From Regnicoccus frigidus (GTDB lineage Bacteria > Cyanobacteriota > Cyanobacteriia > PCC-6307 > Cyanobiaceae): a stretch of DNA of 64,000 nucleotides. Position 1 is the stretch's first letter; the number at the start of each line of letters is the position of its first letter. Shown piece after piece: positions 8,568-18,069 of the stretch. The notes beneath the pieces are model-generated. The model worked only from the letters and a program-made list of their open reading frames with translations, made no database searches and was not told the origin of the DNA. Both the position numbers and the translations under genes were made by a program. The stretch spans positions 62,001 to 126,000 of the forward strand of contig JAOANE010000031.1 in NCBI GenBank assembly GCA_025194985.1, written 5' to 3'.

Positions 8568-8579
8568 GGCCTTAAGGCC
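8568..8579. repeat. 12-bp palindrome between convergent genes
   Basis: GGCCTTAAGGCC is a perfect palindrome starting at the stop codon region of the 73-residue gene, with the convergent small gene ending at 8596. It has no T-run, so it is at best a weak bidirectional terminator. Confidence 0.3.
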
Positions 8580-8595
8580 CCCGGTGACCTGGATC

Positions 8596-8868
8596 TCAGC
8601 TGTAGAAGAAGGCGATTTCTTTGTCCTTGAGGCCATCCCAGCCGGCTGAACGAAGCCGGGCATTCAGGCTGGCTTGATCAAAATGCTTGGCGCCGGTCTT
8701 CACCACCCTGTTGCGCATTGATTTGCGCACCCCGCTGCGGGCCCGCTGGGCCTCCAGCGCCATCACCTCGTTGTAAAGGCTGAGCATCTCAGCGGGAATG
8801 GGGCTTCCATCGAGATCAACTCCAGCGGCGATCGCCGCATCAACGCCATCAGGACCGGCCATCGCCAT
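8596..8868 (-). CDS. Small conserved-type cyanobacterial protein, about 90 aa
   Basis: A basic-to-neutral protein with the C-terminal block RSGVRKSMRNRVVKTGAKHF followed by RLRSAGWDGLKDKEIAFFYS, which I recall from picocyanobacterial genomes as an uncharacterised family. The frame begins at a GTG at 8886, but that codon abuts a strong GAGGAGG sequence, leaving no spacing. The ATG at 8868 (or 8862) is a better start, though it is rather far from that site. It lies 54 bases downstream of metH on the same strand and may be its last co-transcribed gene. Function is unknown. Confidence 0.6.
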   Translation of the reverse strand: MAMAGPDGVDAAIAAGVDLDGSPIPAEMLSLYNEVMALEAQRARSGVRKSMRNRVVKTGAKHFDQASLNARLRSAGWDGLKDKEIAFFYS

Positions 8869-8921
8869 CACAGAACAGGAAGACACCTCCTCAGCCTGCC
8901 ACTCCCCCTGCTGATTGCTTC

Positions 8922-11900
8922 TCAGGCACTGAAGTAGCGGGCCTGGGAATGGAGAGCCACCAGGGCGGTGGTGCTCTGTTCGGGCTCCAGCTGGTCGCTC
9001 TCATCCATCGAGAGGCCGATGCGCTCCGCCCCCAGCCAGTCGAGCTGGGGGCGTGAATCGGCCACGTTCGGGCAGGCCGGGTAGCCAAAGGAGTAGCGGC
9101 TGCCGCGATAGCGCTGGGCCAGCACGTCGCGCAGGAGGGCAGGTTCCTCGCTGCCGAACCCCAGCTCCAGGCGGATGCGGGCGTGGACCCATTCGGCGAG
9201 GGCCTCGGCCATCTGCACGCCCAGACCATGGAAGTAGAGGTAGTCGGTGTAGCGGTCGGCGGCAAACAACTCCCGGGCAAAGGCACTGGCCCCCTCACCC
9301 ATGGTCACGGCCTGCATCGGCAGTAAGTCGGTGGGGCGGCCATCGTCGAGATCCCGGTAGAAGTCGGCGACGCAATAGCGGTTGCCAGCGCGCTGCCTGG
9401 GCAGCACAAAGCGGCCCAGCTCCACGCCAGGATTGGCCGGATCAAACACCACAACGCTGTTGCCCTCCCGACCGCAGGGGAAATAGCCGTAGGCCACCCG
9501 GGGGGTCAGCAGGGATTCCTGGAGGCAGCGCTCGATCCAGCCGGTCAGGATGGGTTCGGCTTTCTCGGCCAGCATCTGCTCGTAGTCGTCCCGGCTCTGC
9601 TGTTTCGTCTTGCGCAACTGCCACTGGCCGGCGAAGAGGGCATTGCGATCGAGGTAGGCGAACACCTCAGCCAAGGGAATCTGCGCTTCATCCAGCACGC
9701 GGCTGCCCAGAAAGGGCGGCCTGATCGCCGGCTCCTCGGGAACGGCCTCGGAGCGCTCCAAGTTTTGCTCCAGGTGAGACTGCAGCGAACCGGCTGCACT
9801 GGCGCCTTCGGGCCGCTCAGCTGCCGCTTCGGCGGAGAGGCCGTTCTCTGGGGAGCCCTCTGCAGAGGTGCTGGTCTCTGACGTCTGCTCGTCGCTGGCA
9901 GGTTCAGGCTCGCTGCCCAGGCCCAGACCTTCAGGAATGCCGGCGAGAAATCCCTGCAGGTCGTCCCAGTGGCCGGCCTGTTTGGCTTCGGCCAGGGCAT
10001 CCATGAAGCGCAGATCCGAGAAGGCATCACGGCCATAGATCACCTGACCCTTGTAGACACTGCGGCAGTCTTTGTTGACGAAGCGAGGCGTCAAAGCGGC
10101 ACCACCGAGGATCACCGGCACGGCAATGCCAGCCTGGTTGAAGGCCTGAAGATTGTCCTTCATGAAAGCGGTCGATTTGACCAGCAGCCCACTCATGGCA
10201 ATACAATCAGCCTGGTGCAGTTGCTGGGCTTCGATGATCGCCTCAACAGGCTGCTTGATGCCCAGATTGATCACCTCATAACCATTATTGGTGAGGATAA
10301 TATCAACTAGATTCTTGCCGATATCGTGCACATCGCCTTTCACCGTGGCGATCAGGAATTTGGCCTTGGCCCGCCGCTCCCCTTCCGTCTTCTCCATATG
10401 AGGCTCAAGAAAAGCCACCGCCGCTTTCATCGTTTCAGCGCTCTGCAGCACAAACGGCAATTGCATCTGGCCGGAGCCAAACAGCTCACCCACCACTTTC
10501 ATGCCATCCAGCAGGAAGGTGTTGATGATCTGCAACGGCGGGTAGCCCGTGAGTGCTTCGTTGAGGGCGACCTCCAGGCCGATGCGCTCGCCATCAATGA
10601 TGTGCTGGCTCAAGCGTTTGTCCACCGGCAGATCCGCCAGGGATGGGCCCGATTCGCGGGCCTCCCGGGCACTCACCCCCTCGAACATCTTGGTGAGTTC
10701 TGCCAGGGGGTCGTAGGTGCAGACGTCCCCATCAAAACGGCGGGCATCGTTGATCAGATCCAGACAAACCTGCTTGGTGTCGTCATTGATTTTGGCCAGA
10801 GGCAGAATCTTGGCGGGGCTGATGATCGCCGCATCAAGACCGGCGCTGCAGCACTCGTGCAGAAACACCGAATTGAGCACGATTCGGGTGGCTGGAGAGA
10901 GACCAAAACTGATGTTGCTCACCCCCAGCACCACATGAACGCCGGGAAGCTGGGCCCGGATCCGCCGGATCGCCTCGATCGTGGCGGCACCATTGCCCCG
11001 GTCTTCCTCGATACCGGTGGAGATCGGCAGGGCGAGCGGGTCGTAGAAAATTTCGTGGGCAGGAATGCCGAATTCAAGGGCGTCGCGATAGGCCCGCTGG
11101 GCAATGGCGAACTTGCCTTCTGCCGTGCGCGCCATGCCCACTTCATCAATCGTTCCCACCACCACCGCAGCCCCGTAGCGCTTCGCCAGCTCCAGTACCT
11201 TGAAGAAGCGCTCATTGCCATCTTCGTAGTTGGTGGAATTGAGGATGCACTTGCCACCAGCCACCTTGAGGCCGGCCTCCATCTTCTGCCACTCGGTGGA
11301 ATCAAGCATCAACGGCAGATTCACATTGGTGACCAGCCGTTTGACCAGATCGTGCATATCTTTCTCGCCATCCCTGCCGACATAATCGACATTGACATCG
11401 AGAACATGGGCATTCTCCTTCACCTGGCCGCGAGCCAGGGCAACCAGGCCATCCCAGTCTTCCTGATTGAGCAGTTCACGCACCTTCTTGGAACCGCTGG
11501 CGTTGAGTCGCTCGCCAATGATCAAGAAGGAATTGTCCTGTTGATAGGGCGTGATGCCATAGATCGAGGACGCTGCAGGTTCGCTCTGCAGGGCCGGGCG
11601 GCTGAGTTGCTGTTCCGGCAGCCTCACCTGCCGTGGTTTGGGATGAAGATCCTGGGCCAATTCCGCCAGGGCGCCGATATGGGCTGGTGTGGTGCCACAG
11701 CAGCCGCCGATCACCTGAACCCCGAGATCTTCCACGAAGTGCATCAGCTGCATCTTCATCTCCAGGGGCGTCAACCGGTAGTGGGCAACGCCGCCCACAT
11801 TTTCGGGCAAGCCGGCATTGGGAATGCAGCTCACCACAAACGGACTGTGCGCACTCAAGTAGCGCACATGCTCCTTCATCTGCTCAGGGCCGGTGGCGCA

Positions 11901-12620
11901 GTTGAGGCCGAGAATGTCAATCGGGAAAGGCTCAAGAATCGCCACCACAGCAGCGATATCTGAACCCACCAGCATGGTGCCGGTTGTTTCCATGGTGACC
12001 GACACCATCAAGGGCCGTCGTTGGCCGGTAGAGCTGAAGGCGGCCTCGATGCCCTGCAGAGCCGCCTTGATCTGCAGCACGTCCTGGCAGGTTTCCACCA
12101 GCAGCAGATCCACATCCCCGGCGATCAATCCCTCCGCCTGCTCCTGGAACGACGCCTTCATCGCATCGAAGTCGATGTGCCCCAGGGTGGGCAGCTTCGT
12201 GGTGGGCCCGATCGAGCCCGCCACATAGCGGGGCTGATCGGCAGTGCTGAATTCGAGTGCCACCTCCCTGGCCAGTTCCGCAGCCCGTTGGTTGATTGCA
12301 AAGGCCCGATCCTCCAGGCCGTACTCCACCAGCACGATCGAGGCCGCCCCGAAAGTGTCGGTTTCGATCACATCACAACCGGCCGCCAGAAACTGGCGAT
12401 GCACCGCCTGTACCGCGTCGGGGCGGGTGAAAACCAGATTTTCGTTGCAACCTTCCAAGGCAGCGCCGCCGAAATCAGCGGCGCTGAGATCCATCTGCTG
12501 CAGGGAAGTGCCGGTGGCACCGTCGAAGACCAGCACCGGCCGCTCCGGTGCATGCAGCCTCTCGATGAACCCCATCGTCCGGGCCGCTGGGGTTGCAATC
12601 GGAGCCACCAATGTCGTCAT
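8922..12620 (-). CDS. metH: Cobalamin-dependent methionine synthase
   Basis: MetH transfers a methyl group from methyltetrahydrofolate to homocysteine via cobalamin. The 1232-residue protein has all four modules. The homocysteine domain (about 18-330) includes the zinc-site motif GGCCGTTPAHI. The pterin domain (about 365-630) contains FLIIGERLNASGSKK. The B12-binding domain (about 660-895) has the cobalt-ligand motif DVHDIGKNL near 763. The AdoMet-activation domain (about 985-1220) contains YFPCGREGN. A low-complexity acidic/serine insert (about 897-962) separates the last two. The ilvE gene lies just upstream on the same strand; cobN in the neighbourhood fits a B12-using cell. Confidence 0.97.
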   Translation of the reverse strand: MTTLVAPIATPAARTMGFIERLHAPERPVLVFDGATGTSLQQMDLSAADFGGAALEGCNENLVFTRPDAVQAVHRQFLAAGCDVIETDTFGAASIVLVEYGLEDRAFAINQRAAELAREVALEFSTADQPRYVAGSIGPTTKLPTLGHIDFDAMKASFQEQAEGLIAGDVDLLLVETCQDVLQIKAALQGIEAAFSSTGQRRPLMVSVTMETTGTMLVGSDIAAVVAILEPFPIDILGLNCATGPEQMKEHVRYLSAHSPFVVSCIPNAGLPENVGGVAHYRLTPLEMKMQLMHFVEDLGVQVIGGCCGTTPAHIGALAELAQDLHPKPRQVRLPEQQLSRPALQSEPAASSIYGITPYQQDNSFLIIGERLNASGSKKVRELLNQEDWDGLVALARGQVKENAHVLDVNVDYVGRDGEKDMHDLVKRLVTNVNLPLMLDSTEWQKMEAGLKVAGGKCILNSTNYEDGNERFFKVLELAKRYGAAVVVGTIDEVGMARTAEGKFAIAQRAYRDALEFGIPAHEIFYDPLALPISTGIEEDRGNGAATIEAIRRIRAQLPGVHVVLGVSNISFGLSPATRIVLNSVFLHECCSAGLDAAIISPAKILPLAKINDDTKQVCLDLINDARRFDGDVCTYDPLAELTKMFEGVSAREARESGPSLADLPVDKRLSQHIIDGERIGLEVALNEALTGYPPLQIINTFLLDGMKVVGELFGSGQMQLPFVLQSAETMKAAVAFLEPHMEKTEGERRAKAKFLIATVKGDVHDIGKNLVDIILTNNGYEVINLGIKQPVEAIIEAQQLHQADCIAMSGLLVKSTAFMKDNLQAFNQAGIAVPVILGGAALTPRFVNKDCRSVYKGQVIYGRDAFSDLRFMDALAEAKQAGHWDDLQGFLAGIPEGLGLGSEPEPASDEQTSETSTSAEGSPENGLSAEAAAERPEGASAAGSLQSHLEQNLERSEAVPEEPAIRPPFLGSRVLDEAQIPLAEVFAYLDRNALFAGQWQLRKTKQQSRDDYEQMLAEKAEPILTGWIERCLQESLLTPRVAYGYFPCGREGNSVVVFDPANPGVELGRFVLPRQRAGNRYCVADFYRDLDDGRPTDLLPMQAVTMGEGASAFARELFAADRYTDYLYFHGLGVQMAEALAEWVHARIRLELGFGSEEPALLRDVLAQRYRGSRYSFGYPACPNVADSRPQLDWLGAERIGLSMDESDQLEPEQSTTALVALHSQARYFSA

Positions 12621-12633
12621 GCCAGCAGTTTCT

Positions 12634-12657
12634 GGGCGATCAGTCTAGAAATCGCCC
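12634..12657. repeat. 7-bp inverted repeat in the metH leader
   Basis: GGGCGAT (12634-12640) and ATCGCCC (12651-12657) are a perfect inverted pair with a 10-base loop in the 63-base gap between ilvE and metH. The stem ends 13 bases before the metH ATG. There is no T-run, so it is not a standard terminator. It is also too small for a cobalamin or SAM riboswitch. Confidence 0.4.
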
Positions 12658-12683
12658 TTGGCTTTGGAACCGGGGCGAAACGT

Positions 12684-13601
12684 TCACTCTTCAAGGCGGA
12701 TTCGCGTCACCCAGCGGTCGTAGGCGGGGTCCTGGCCCTGGGTGATTGCCGTGAGCCGCAGGCGGAGCTGCTCCATCACCGGCCGATCGGCGGGCATCTC
12801 GGTGCTTTCGATCCGCCGCACCGGCGTGACCCGGGCGGCGGTGCCGCTGAGGAACACCTCATCGGCGATGAACAGCTCGGTTTTGTCGACCGCCCGCTCC
12901 AGGGTGGGGATGCCCATATCCTGGGCCAACTCGAGGATGCTGGCGCGGGTGATGCCCTCGAGGATGTCCTGATCCACCCCCGGGGTGATCAGCTGGCCAT
13001 CGCGGACGATGAACAGATTCATGCCGCTGGCTTCACTCACCTTGCCGCGGCTGTTGAGCAGCAGGGCCTCATCGAAGCCACTGGTGACGGCTTCGGTTTT
13101 GGCGAGGGAGCTGGTGATGTAAGCGCCACTGATCTTGCCGCGCAGGGGCAGGGAACGGTCTTCCTGGCGACACCAGCTGCTGAAGCGGCAGCTCACCCCG
13201 TCGGGGGAGAGGTAGTCGCCGAGCTCGATGCCGTAGATCAGGAAGTCGGTTTCGATGTCGTGCAGCCTCGGCGCGATGCCGAGATCGCTGGTGTACACAA
13301 ACGGCCGCAGGTAGATCGGTGTGGTGGGGCGATTCGCCCGCAGAAACTGAACGATCGCATCAAGGATCGTTTCTTCCTTCAGTTCAGCAAACAGCAGCCT
13401 GGCGCTCTGGCTGAGGCGGCGGGCATGGCGATCGGCCCGAAACAGCAGGATTTCGTTGGGGTCGGCGGGATTGGGCAGGGCGCGCATGCCGCCGAAGGCC
13501 CCGGTGCCGTAGTGGAGGGCGTGGGTGGCCACGGAGATCGTGGCTTCCGCGAAAGGAACGCAGCGCCCCCCGAACCAGGCGTAGGGCAGAAACTCTTGCA
13601 T
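12684..13601 (-). CDS. ilvE: Branched-chain amino acid aminotransferase
   Basis: A 305-residue class IV PLP aminotransferase that performs the last step of leucine, isoleucine and valine synthesis. The evidence is the N-terminal ATISVATHALHYGTGAFGGMR block, the lysine in RGKISGAYITSSLAKTEA (the usual PLP lysine), EALLLNSRGKVSEASGMNLF and the C-terminal DEVFLSGTAARVTPV. The ATG at 13601 places the conserved start correctly. It is divergent from cobN with an 89-base gap and upstream of metH. Confidence 0.93.
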   Translation of the reverse strand: MQEFLPYAWFGGRCVPFAEATISVATHALHYGTGAFGGMRALPNPADPNEILLFRADRHARRLSQSARLLFAELKEETILDAIVQFLRANRPTTPIYLRPFVYTSDLGIAPRLHDIETDFLIYGIELGDYLSPDGVSCRFSSWCRQEDRSLPLRGKISGAYITSSLAKTEAVTSGFDEALLLNSRGKVSEASGMNLFIVRDGQLITPGVDQDILEGITRASILELAQDMGIPTLERAVDKTELFIADEVFLSGTAARVTPVRRIESTEMPADRPVMEQLRLRLTAITQGQDPAYDRWVTRIRLEE

Positions 13602-13690
13602 GCAGGTTCGCGTCGTGAGGAGGCGGAGCGAGTGGCGTCGACGAGACGCGCTGCCCCGATCTTCTCACCGCCAGGGCCGAGGATGGGGCG

Positions 13691-16600
13691 ATGCACCGGC
13701 TTGCCTCCGTTCCAGGCCTCTCCGATCAAGAGGAGGGCCCGCTGCTTGTTGAGCAGCCCTCCGCACCGTTATTGGTGCTCAGCAGCGCCGACAGCGATCT
13801 GCAGAGCCTGGCGGACCTGCTCGCCAGCGAACCCGCCCTGATGCCGCGGGGGGTGCGAGGCCTGAACCTTTCGGCCTTGCTCCATCCCGCCGCGATCGAT
13901 CACTACCTCAGCACCAGCCTGGCCAGCACCGAGGTGGTGCTGGTGCGCCTGCTGGGCGGGCGGGGGCACTGGAGCTACGGGTTGGAGCGACTGGGGGACT
14001 GGGCGGCTGCGGGCCCGAAACGACAGCTGCTGGTGGTGGCCGGCACCGCCGAAGAGGAAGTGGCCCTGGCCAGCCTCGGGACGGTGGAGCCGGGGCTCAG
14101 CCTCGCCATCGGCCACGGCCTGCGGGAGGGTGGCCGCGACAATCTGCGCCAGGTGTTGATCGCCCTTGGCGCCCTGATGGCCGGGCTAACGGTGGAACCT
14201 CCCGCGGTGGTCCCCCTCGCCGACCCCCTGGCCCATGACTGGCGCCAGGACCCCGGGCCGAGAGTGGGCCTGGTGCTCTACCGGGCCCTGTGGCAGGCCG
14301 GCGACACGGCCCTGGTTGAAGCCACTCTGCTGGCCTTGCGGGGCCAGGGCCTCTGCCCCAGGGCCCTTTGGGTGAGCGGCTTGAGGGATCCGGCCGTGCA
14401 ACGGGGCGTGGCCGATCTGCTCGGCCGGGAGCAAGTGGAGGTGGTGCTGTGCGGAACCTCCTTCGCTTCGGTGCAGTTCGAGGAGGCCGGACTTGGGGCT
14501 CCGCTTTGGGAGGCCCTGAACGTGCCGGTGTTGCAACTGCTCTGCAGCACCCAGGGCCGTGACCAGTGGCAACGCAACAGCATCGGCCTGGGCCCTCTCG
14601 ACCTCAGCCTGCAGGTGGCCCTACCCGAACTCGATGGCCGCATCACCACGCGGGTTGGGGCCTTCAAAGAGCTGCTGCGCGCCGATCAGGGGCTGACCAC
14701 GGCGCTCTACGGCTACCGGCCCGATCCCGAGCGGCTCGACTGGATCGCCCAGCTGCTGCGGGCCTGGGTGGAGCTGCGCCAGACGCCGCCGGCGCAGAAA
14801 AGGGTGGCCCTGGTACTCGCCAACTACCCCAACCGCAACAGTCGGGTGGCCAATGGGGTGGGGCTCGACACCCCGGCCAGCACGGCCCTGATGCTGAGCT
14901 GGCTTCAGGAGGCCGGCCACAACCTCGGAGCAGGCCCCCTGCCCGAGAGCGGCGATGCCCTGATCCAGCTGCTGCTGGCCGGCCGCAGCAATGATCCGGA
15001 AAGCAGCCACCGCCCTGCCCTCGACCATCTGCCCCTAGCCACCTACCAGGCCTGGTACGCCACCCTGCCGGCCCGGGGCCGGGCGGTTCTGGAGGCCCGC
15101 TGGGGGCCACCCGAGCACGATGCCGGGCTGGAGCGCACGGCCGGCGGAACCGGTTTTGCCATCCGCGGCCTGCGCTACGGGGCTGTGATGGTGCTGATTC
15201 AGCCCGAGCGCGGCTACGACCGCGACCCGAGCCTTAGCTATCACTCTCCAGACCTGCCACCCACCCACGCCTACCTGGCCCTCTATCTCTGGATGCGGCA
15301 GGTGGCCGCCAGCCAGCTGGTGGTGCATGTGGGCAAGCACGGCAACCTGGAATGGCTGCCGGGCAAGGGCCTCGGACTCTCCAGCGACTGCTTTCCGGAA
15401 TGGGCGCTGGGGCCGATGCCCCATCTCTACCCCTTCATCGTCAACGATCCCGGTGAGGGTTCCCAGGCCAAACGGCGTGCCCAGGCCGTGATCCTCGATC
15501 ACCTCACCCCGCCCCTTGGCCGGGCCGGGCTGCATGGACCGCAGCAACGGCTCGAAACCCTGCTCGACGAATACTGGGAGGCCCGCCAGCTCGGTGCGGC
15601 CCGGGTGGAAACCCTGCGCCAGCGCCTGGCCGAGCAGCTTGACGCCATGGCCTTACCGGCAGGCCCCAGCCAGGACGGCGATCGGCCTGATCAGCAAGCC
15701 AGCCTCGATTCCCGCCTCGAGGCCGCCGACGGCTACCTCTGCGAACTCAAAGAAGCCCAGATCCGCACCGGGCTGCACATCTACGGCACCCTGCCGGCCG
15801 CCGAGCCCCTGGCCGAACTGCTGCTCTGCCTGGCTCGCCCGCCCCTGGCGGAAGGGGCCGGTCTGACCCAGGCGCTCGCCACTGATCTGGGTCTTGCTCT
15901 CGATCCCTGGGCGGATCTGGAGCAAGACCCATTGGACGCCAGCGACCGGCACAAGCTGGCAGCCCTGATCGACACCGTTGCTCTGCCCGCCACGGCCCAT
16001 GGCCGCCCAGCGTCTGGCTTGCGCTGCTGCGGCGACGCGGTTGAGCTGCTGGAGCAGCGGGCCCTCGGCCTGCTGAAAGAGCTACTGCTGGAGCAGCCGT
16101 CGGCACCCGGCAGGGACCCACTGACCGGGCCTGCCACAAAAAAACCCGCCACCCCCGGGCCTGCCACAGCCGCCGTGCTCGAGCGGGTCGCCACAACCCT
16201 GCTGCCGCGGCTGCTGGCCTGTGGCGAAGCCGAACGACAGGCCTTCGTCGCCGGCGTGGCTGGGGAGCGGATTGCCGCCGGCCCAGCCGGTGCCCCCACC
16301 CGCGGCCGCCCAGACCTGCTGCCCACCGGGCGCAACTTCTACAGCGTCGACCTGCGCGGCCTGCCCACCGAAGCCGCCTGGGACCTGGGGCGCCGCAGCG
16401 CTGAACTTCTGCTGGAACTGCACCTGCAGGAGCAGGGCGACGACCTCGCCCATCTGGCCCTCTCGGTGTGGGGCACGGCCACGATGCGCAATGGCGGCGA
16501 AGACATCGGCCAGGCCCTGGCGTTGATGGGGGTCCGGCCCGTCTGGGACGGGCCCACCCGGCGCATGGTGGGGCTTGAGGTGATCCCGCTCAGCCTGCTG

Positions 16601-17494
16601 CAACGGCCGCGGGTGGATGTCACCCTGCGCATCTCCGGCCTGTTCCGCGATGCCTTTCCTCAATTGATTGGCTGGATGAACCAGGCGACGGCACTGGTCG
16701 CAGCGCTGGATGAACCGGAGCAGGAGAATCCCCTGGCCGCCTCGGCCCGCCGCGAGGGGCACGCCGCCCGGATCTACGGCTCAGCGCCTGGGGCCTACGG
16801 CGCTGGCCTGCAGGGCCTGATCGACAGCGGCCAATGGGAGCAGCGCACCGACCTGGGCGAGGCCTACCTGAACTGGAGCGGTTGGCGCTACGAAAGCCGG
16901 GGAGGAGGAAGCTGTGAGGCTGTGCCCGATCGGGCCGGCCTGGAGCAACGCCTCCAACAGGTGGAGGTGGTGTTGCACAACCAGGACAACAGGGAGCACG
17001 ACCTGCTCGATTCAGACGACTACTACCAGTTCCAGGGAGGGCTGAGCGCGGCCACCGAGCGGGTGCGGGGCACAGCTCCAGCCCTCTGGTTCGGCGACCA
17101 TTCCCGTCACCAGAGGCCACGGCTGCACCGCTTGGAACGCGAGCTCGACAAGGTTTTGCGCTCCCGGGTGCTCAACCCACGCTGGATTGAGGGGATGAAG
17201 GCCCACGGCTACAAGGGAGGATTCGAGCTGGCCGCCAGCCTCGACTACCTGTTTGCCTATGACGCCAGCACCGGCCGGGTGCCGGACTGGAGTTATGGAG
17301 CCATCTGCGAGCAATGGCTGCAGTCAGAGGACACCTTGAAGTTCCTACGCCAGGCCAATCCCTGGGCACTGCGCGACATGGGCGAACGGCTGCTTGAAGC
17401 CCACAACCGGGGCTTTTGGCAGGGAGCCAGCGAGTACCAATTGGAGCACCTGCGCCAGTTGGTGCTCAGCAGTGAAAGCCTGGTTGAAACCTGA
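13691..17494 (+). CDS. cobN: Cobaltochelatase subunit CobN
   Basis: A 1267-residue large subunit of the ATP-dependent cobalt chelatase, which inserts cobalt into hydrogenobyrinate a,c-diamide on the way to B12. The magnesium/cobalt chelatase large-subunit signature VVHVGKHGNLEWLPGKGLG is near residue 545, and later blocks include GRNFYSVDLRGLPTEAAWDL and MKAHGYKGGFELAASLDYLFAYDASTG (given here in pieces). The length is normal. A weakly conserved linker near residues 810-830 contains a 14-bp direct repeat and a run of seven A. Magnesium chelatase ChlH is the paralogue, but the overall sequence fits CobN. Convergent with the next gene, with three bases between them. Confidence 0.95.
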   Translation: MHRLASVPGLSDQEEGPLLVEQPSAPLLVLSSADSDLQSLADLLASEPALMPRGVRGLNLSALLHPAAIDHYLSTSLASTEVVLVRLLGGRGHWSYGLERLGDWAAAGPKRQLLVVAGTAEEEVALASLGTVEPGLSLAIGHGLREGGRDNLRQVLIALGALMAGLTVEPPAVVPLADPLAHDWRQDPGPRVGLVLYRALWQAGDTALVEATLLALRGQGLCPRALWVSGLRDPAVQRGVADLLGREQVEVVLCGTSFASVQFEEAGLGAPLWEALNVPVLQLLCSTQGRDQWQRNSIGLGPLDLSLQVALPELDGRITTRVGAFKELLRADQGLTTALYGYRPDPERLDWIAQLLRAWVELRQTPPAQKRVALVLANYPNRNSRVANGVGLDTPASTALMLSWLQEAGHNLGAGPLPESGDALIQLLLAGRSNDPESSHRPALDHLPLATYQAWYATLPARGRAVLEARWGPPEHDAGLERTAGGTGFAIRGLRYGAVMVLIQPERGYDRDPSLSYHSPDLPPTHAYLALYLWMRQVAASQLVVHVGKHGNLEWLPGKGLGLSSDCFPEWALGPMPHLYPFIVNDPGEGSQAKRRAQAVILDHLTPPLGRAGLHGPQQRLETLLDEYWEARQLGAARVETLRQRLAEQLDAMALPAGPSQDGDRPDQQASLDSRLEAADGYLCELKEAQIRTGLHIYGTLPAAEPLAELLLCLARPPLAEGAGLTQALATDLGLALDPWADLEQDPLDASDRHKLAALIDTVALPATAHGRPASGLRCCGDAVELLEQRALGLLKELLLEQPSAPGRDPLTGPATKKPATPGPATAAVLERVATTLLPRLLACGEAERQAFVAGVAGERIAAGPAGAPTRGRPDLLPTGRNFYSVDLRGLPTEAAWDLGRRSAELLLELHLQEQGDDLAHLALSVWGTATMRNGGEDIGQALALMGVRPVWDGPTRRMVGLEVIPLSLLQRPRVDVTLRISGLFRDAFPQLIGWMNQATALVAALDEPEQENPLAASARREGHAARIYGSAPGAYGAGLQGLIDSGQWEQRTDLGEAYLNWSGWRYESRGGGSCEAVPDRAGLEQRLQQVEVVLHNQDNREHDLLDSDDYYQFQGGLSAATERVRGTAPALWFGDHSRHQRPRLHRLERELDKVLRSRVLNPRWIEGMKAHGYKGGFELAASLDYLFAYDASTGRVPDWSYGAICEQWLQSEDTLKFLRQANPWALRDMGERLLEAHNRGFWQGASEYQLEHLRQLVLSSESLVET
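16125..16168 (+). repeat. 14-bp direct repeat with an A7 run inside cobN
   Basis: CCGGGCCTGCCACA occurs at 16125-16138 and again at 16155-16168, exactly ten codons apart and in frame, giving GPAT-KKPATP-GPAT in the protein. A run of seven A (16138-16144) lies between them. The frame is intact here. Confidence 0.8.
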
Positions 17495-17497
17495 ACG

Positions 17498-18040
17498 TCA
17501 GCTGTTGATCTCTCTGGCCATCGCCTTGAACGGATCGATCGCGCCGGGCTTCTCGCCCTGCTGTTGGCTGGTCGAGGACTCGGCTGACGCCGAGCCGGCT
17601 GGACGGGGGCTGATCCCACCAGGAGTGTTCACCCCTGAAACGGCCGAACCACGCAGGCGGCGGTCCAACTCGGCGCTGCTCATCCTCTCCACGAAGGTTT
17701 TCTTGACCTTCTTGGGGACACCATCGTTGTAACCCTGGGAAGGTCTGACACTGCTTTTGACTTCAGTTTCAGCATTACTGGATTCGATCCTGGCTTGCAT
17801 CGAATCCACCTGCTGGATGATTTCCTTATTGCCAGGACTTTCAACATTGCCAGGAAAAGTATGGCGGATCGTATTCGGCGTGCGCATGTAGTTGACATTG
17901 CCGAGGGTGCCTGAGGAATCGGCATCAAGGAAGAAGCTGCCTTCTTTCTTGGCAGCCTTTTCCTGTTTGGGCTTAGCGGGTTTCGAAGAAAAGACTCCAC
18001 CATCACCGCCTTTTCCAAGCAGACGATCGAGTAAGCCCAT
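17498..18040 (-). CDS. Hypothetical cyanobacterial protein, 180 aa
   Basis: A soluble, largely low-complexity protein. It starts MGLLDRLLGKGGDGG, has a lysine-rich stretch, and then a conserved-looking core with FFLDADSSGTLGNVNYMRTP followed by TIRHTFPGN. I recall the DADxxxTLGxxxYMRTP pattern from uncharacterised cyanobacterial proteins. A second block (PKKVKKTFVERMSSAELDRR) precedes a proline/serine-rich tail. The frame is open upstream to 18112, but the ATG at 18040 starts the recognisable sequence and avoids overlap with the upstream gene. It lies 29 bases after the PHP gene. Function is unknown. Confidence 0.72.
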   Translation of the reverse strand: MGLLDRLLGKGGDGGVFSSKPAKPKQEKAAKKEGSFFLDADSSGTLGNVNYMRTPNTIRHTFPGNVESPGNKEIIQQVDSMQARIESSNAETEVKSSVRPSQGYNDGVPKKVKKTFVERMSSAELDRRLRGSAVSGVNTPGGISPRPAGSASAESSTSQQQGEKPGAIDPFKAMAREINS

Positions 18041-18069
18041 GGTGAGGAGATCAAAATATTGACCCGAGT

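Noticed and set aside
8922..12620. Long plus-strand open frames opposite metH (for example 10326-11963)
   Set aside because: They mirror the codon pattern of metH and contain no recognisable domain.
13635..13649. GCGTC / GACGC hairpin in the ilvE-cobN gap
   Set aside because: Only 5 bp in a high-G+C sequence; not distinguishable from background.
12621..13690. Cobalamin or SAM riboswitch ahead of metH or cobN
   Set aside because: The leaders are only 63 and 89 bases and lack the B12-box or SAM core; too short for these elements.
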